DNA from: Neisseriaceae bacterium
GTDB taxonomy: Bacteria; Pseudomonadota; Gammaproteobacteria; Burkholderiales; Neisseriaceae
Length of the DNA stretch: 6,723 nucleotides
Direction of reading: 5' to 3'
Assembly: GCA_017518785.1 (NCBI GenBank)
Contig: JAFWUA010000086.1
Span: 1-6,723 of the forward strand
Shown here: positions 5,160-6,723 of the stretch, piece by piece
How the letters are laid out: each line of letters starts with the position of its first letter
How positions within the stretch are numbered: the stretch's first letter is position 1
Program-made: the position numbers and the translations under genes
Notes under the pieces: model-generated
Databases searched by the model: none
The model's input: the letters and a program-made list of their open reading frames with translations, nothing else
Told to the model about the DNA's origin: nothing

Positions 5160-5264
5160 TCAATCTATAAACTTTAATAAACCTCGCAGAATGTTCTTCA
5201 ACAGCTGTGCGATAACTGTGTCATTATCAGAGTCAAATGTGTAGCGAAGTGTTTCATTAATCAT
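5160..5264 (-). CDS. Possible small or broken ORF downstream of topA
   Basis: An ATG at 5264 opens a 34-residue frame (start MINETLRYTFDSDNDTV) ending with TGA at 5162-5160. The frame is open upstream to a TAG, adding VWYQT from a GTG at 5279. In another frame, a short run MLDNDLRQLA starts at 5316, just after the topA stop, and ends at 5284. Joined by a single-base shift the two would give a continuous protein-like reading of about 50 residues. There is no clear ribosome site. I do not recognise the product; it may be a decayed gene or chance. Confidence 0.2.
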   Translation of the reverse strand: MINETLRYTFDSDNDTVIAQLLKNILRGLLKFID

Positions 5265-5325
5265 GGTTTGATACCACACCTTTTTATGCTAATTGACGCA
5301 AATCATTATCTAACATAATTGTTAT

Positions 5326-6723
5326 TTATTTCACAGGTGGCTCGATGACTTCGCTGTATCCGCATTCCTTAATGGGACATACTTTCTCTGTGCCACGTCG
5401 CTTAGTGGTTTTGATGGTGAGAATTTTACAGCCACATTTTGGGCAAGGTTCGGCGACAGGGGGATTCCATACGGCGTATTTGCAATCTGGGTAGGTAGAA
5501 CAACTGTAAAAAATCTTGCCATATCGGCTTTTCTTTTCTGCCAAGTATCCTTTACCACATTCTGGACACGCCACCCCTGTATCTTTTGGTTTTTCCAAAG
5601 GTTCAATATGTTTGCATTTGGGATATGCTGCACAGCCAATAAATTTGCCGTAGCGACCTTGTTTATATACCAACTGACCACCACATTTTGGGCATTCTCG
5701 ACCTTCAATAGCTTCAGTAGCAACTTTGGCATTTTCAGCTGCTTCTTCGGCGGTTTGGTTTATATTACGTGTATAGTTACATTCTGGATAACCGGTACAA
5801 GCGATAAATCTGCCGCGTCTGCCAAATTTAATTTGTAATTTTTTACCACATTGTGGGCAGTCTTCTTCCAAATTTTCAGTAGTGATTTTGGCTCGCTCAA
5901 TGCCAGCTTTTTCTTGTACTTGTTGTGAAAAGTCTTTCCAGAATTTACGCATGACGGGAATGCGTTGCTTTTTGCCTTGTGCGATTTCGTCTAATTGATT
6001 TTCTAATTTTGCGGTGAAGTCGTAATCGACATATTGCGTAAAATGTTCGGTCAAGAATTTATTGACAATATCGCCTGTGTCGGTGGGAATAAAGCGTTTT
6101 TGGTCAATCACCACATATTCGCGGTCTTTTAAGGTGCTGATAATGCCTGCATAAGTCGATGGTCTGCCGATACCAAACTCTTCCAACGCTTTAACCAAAG
6201 ACGCTTCGGAATATCTGGGCGGTGCTTGGGTGAAATGTTGTTCGCCATATACTTTATCGCAAGGCAAGGTTTCGCCCACTTTCATTTCAGGCAGCCGTGC
6301 GTTTTCGTCATCTTCCGTATCATCGCGTCCTTCTTCATACACCGATAAAAAGCCTGCAAAGGTTTGCACTTGCCCTGATACACGGAAAACGCCTTTGCCC
6401 AAACTTAAATCAACGGTTGTCGCATCAAATTTGGCGGCTGCCATTTGACAGGCAACTGTGCGTTGCCAAATCATACGGTAGAGTTTGAATTGTTCTGCCG
6501 ATAAATAGGGTTTGACCATTTCAGGCGTGCGAAACACCGAAGTGGGGCGAATGGCCTCATGCGCTTCTTGAGCGTTTTTGGATTTGGTTTTGTATAAATT
6601 TGCGGATTTGGGCAAATATTCTTCGCCGATTTTCTCCGCAATATATTGTCGAATTTCAGCCACAGCGTCTGCCGCTAAATTTACGCTGTCAGTTCGCATA
6701 TAGGTAATCAAACCTGTGGTGCC
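5326..6723 (-). CDS. topA: DNA topoisomerase I, C-terminal 465 residues (partial)
   Basis: Type IA topoisomerase, which relaxes negative supercoils by passing one strand through a transient 5'-phosphotyrosyl break. The window edge cuts off roughly the first 310 residues, estimated by alignment to E. coli from memory. The visible part begins GTTGLITYMRTDS; the Tyr (visible residue 8) is the catalytic tyrosine, followed by the conserved Arg. HEAIRPTSV (near 55-63) and GIGRPSTYAGIISTLKDREYV (184-204) are core motifs. Four C-terminal zinc ribbons follow, with cysteines at about 289/292/309/315, 344/347/364/370, 386/389/408/414 and a more divergent last set at 427/430/449/454. The protein ends EPPVK. 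The inferred full length is about 775, shorter than the 865 of E. coli. Codon and base composition are less AT-rich than in the gtr and methyltransferase genes (28 of 60 G+C in 6361-6420). Truncation is only by the window. Confidence 0.97.
   Translation of the reverse strand, partial: GTTGLITYMRTDSVNLAADAVAEIRQYIAEKIGEEYLPKSANLYKTKSKNAQEAHEAIRPTSVFRTPEMVKPYLSAEQFKLYRMIWQRTVACQMAAAKFDATTVDLSLGKGVFRVSGQVQTFAGFLSVYEEGRDDTEDDENARLPEMKVGETLPCDKVYGEQHFTQAPPRYSEASLVKALEEFGIGRPSTYAGIISTLKDREYVVIDQKRFIPTDTGDIVNKFLTEHFTQYVDYDFTAKLENQLDEIAQGKKQRIPVMRKFWKDFSQQVQEKAGIERAKITTENLEEDCPQCGKKLQIKFGRRGRFIACTGYPECNYTRNINQTAEEAAENAKVATEAIEGRECPKCGGQLVYKQGRYGKFIGCAAYPKCKHIEPLEKPKDTGVACPECGKGYLAEKKSRYGKIFYSCSTYPDCKYAVWNPPVAEPCPKCGCKILTIKTTKRRGTEKVCPIKECGYSEVIEPPVK

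Larger units (their letters stand above)
4925..5325. other. Intergenic region between convergent ribE and topA
   Basis: About 400 bases without a confident gene. It begins with small AT-rich inverted repeats around the ribE stop: AAAGGTTT 4899-4906 with AAACCTTT 4929-4936, and AAAGG 4924-4928 with CCTTT 4932-4936. These could contribute to ribE 3' end formation. It then holds an imperfect inverted-repeat element (4960-5054), a second decamer pair (5081-5116), an 8-bp inverted repeat TGAACTTT/AAAGTTCA (5125-5132 with 5155-5162), and a possible small or broken ORF downstream of topA (5160-5316). No strong rho-independent terminator for topA was seen. Confidence 0.6.

Noticed and set aside
4816..5163. 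115-codon minus-strand frame covering the end of ribE and part of the intergenic gap
   Set aside because: It runs antisense through the conserved ribE C-terminus and through the inverted-repeat element, lacks a ribosome site and shows no recognisable domain.
5608..5838. Plus-strand Phe- and Thr-rich frame opposite topA zinc ribbons
   Set aside because: It is the mirror of the Cys/Lys-rich zinc ribbon codons on the other strand, with no ribosome site and no homology I recognise.
1..6723. CRISPR array, tRNA or rRNA genes, transposase or integrase
   Set aside because: No regularly spaced direct repeats, no cloverleaf with a GTTCRA-type T-arm in the noncoding gaps, and no recombinase-like reading frame were seen.

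Overview
This is an AT-rich bacterial window, most likely from a proteobacterium. The riboflavin synthase resembles the E. coli enzyme closely along its whole length. The topoisomerase I tail, with four zinc ribbons and an estimated full length near 775 residues, is shorter than the E. coli form. A decamer, TCTGCCGGAA, recurs five times, twice as an inverted pair, and behaves like the DNA-uptake repeats of naturally competent Neisseriaceae or Pasteurellaceae. I cannot fix the genus from the sequence alone.

Left part (1-1649): a surface-glycan modification locus. On the minus strand, cut by the window edge, is the N-terminus of a GtrII-like polytopic membrane glucosyltransferase. Diverging from it on the plus strand are gtrB-like (bactoprenol sugar transferase, family GT2) and gtrA-like (four-helix flippase) genes that overlap by a few bases. 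Together these are the three parts of a Gtr system, but the terminal transferase lies divergently rather than at the end of the gtrAB operon.

Middle (1650-4148): a minus-strand SAM-dependent methyltransferase abuts gtrA tail to tail with no spacer. It is preceded by an overlapping 40-codon reading frame with a good ribosome binding site. Divergent from it is a plus-strand pair: an exported CapA-family (PGA_cap) protein and a small membrane protein of unknown function. A strong 20-bp terminator hairpin, built from an inverted pair of the decamer, closes this unit.

Right part (4149-6723): housekeeping genes. ribE (riboflavin synthase alpha chain, plus strand) converges on the C-terminal part of topA (DNA topoisomerase I, minus strand, cut by the right edge just upstream of the catalytic tyrosine). 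The roughly 400-base gap between them holds an imperfect inverted-repeat element (4960-5054), a second decamer pair (5081-5116) and a possible small or broken reading frame downstream of topA.

The glycosylation and methyltransferase segment looks more AT-rich than topA. One 60-base line counted by hand in the methyltransferase has 16 G+C, and one in topA has 28. This fits an exchangeable surface-antigen locus set among core genes. The least explained items are the decamer repeat family, the inverted-repeat element and the small ORF coupled to the methyltransferase.
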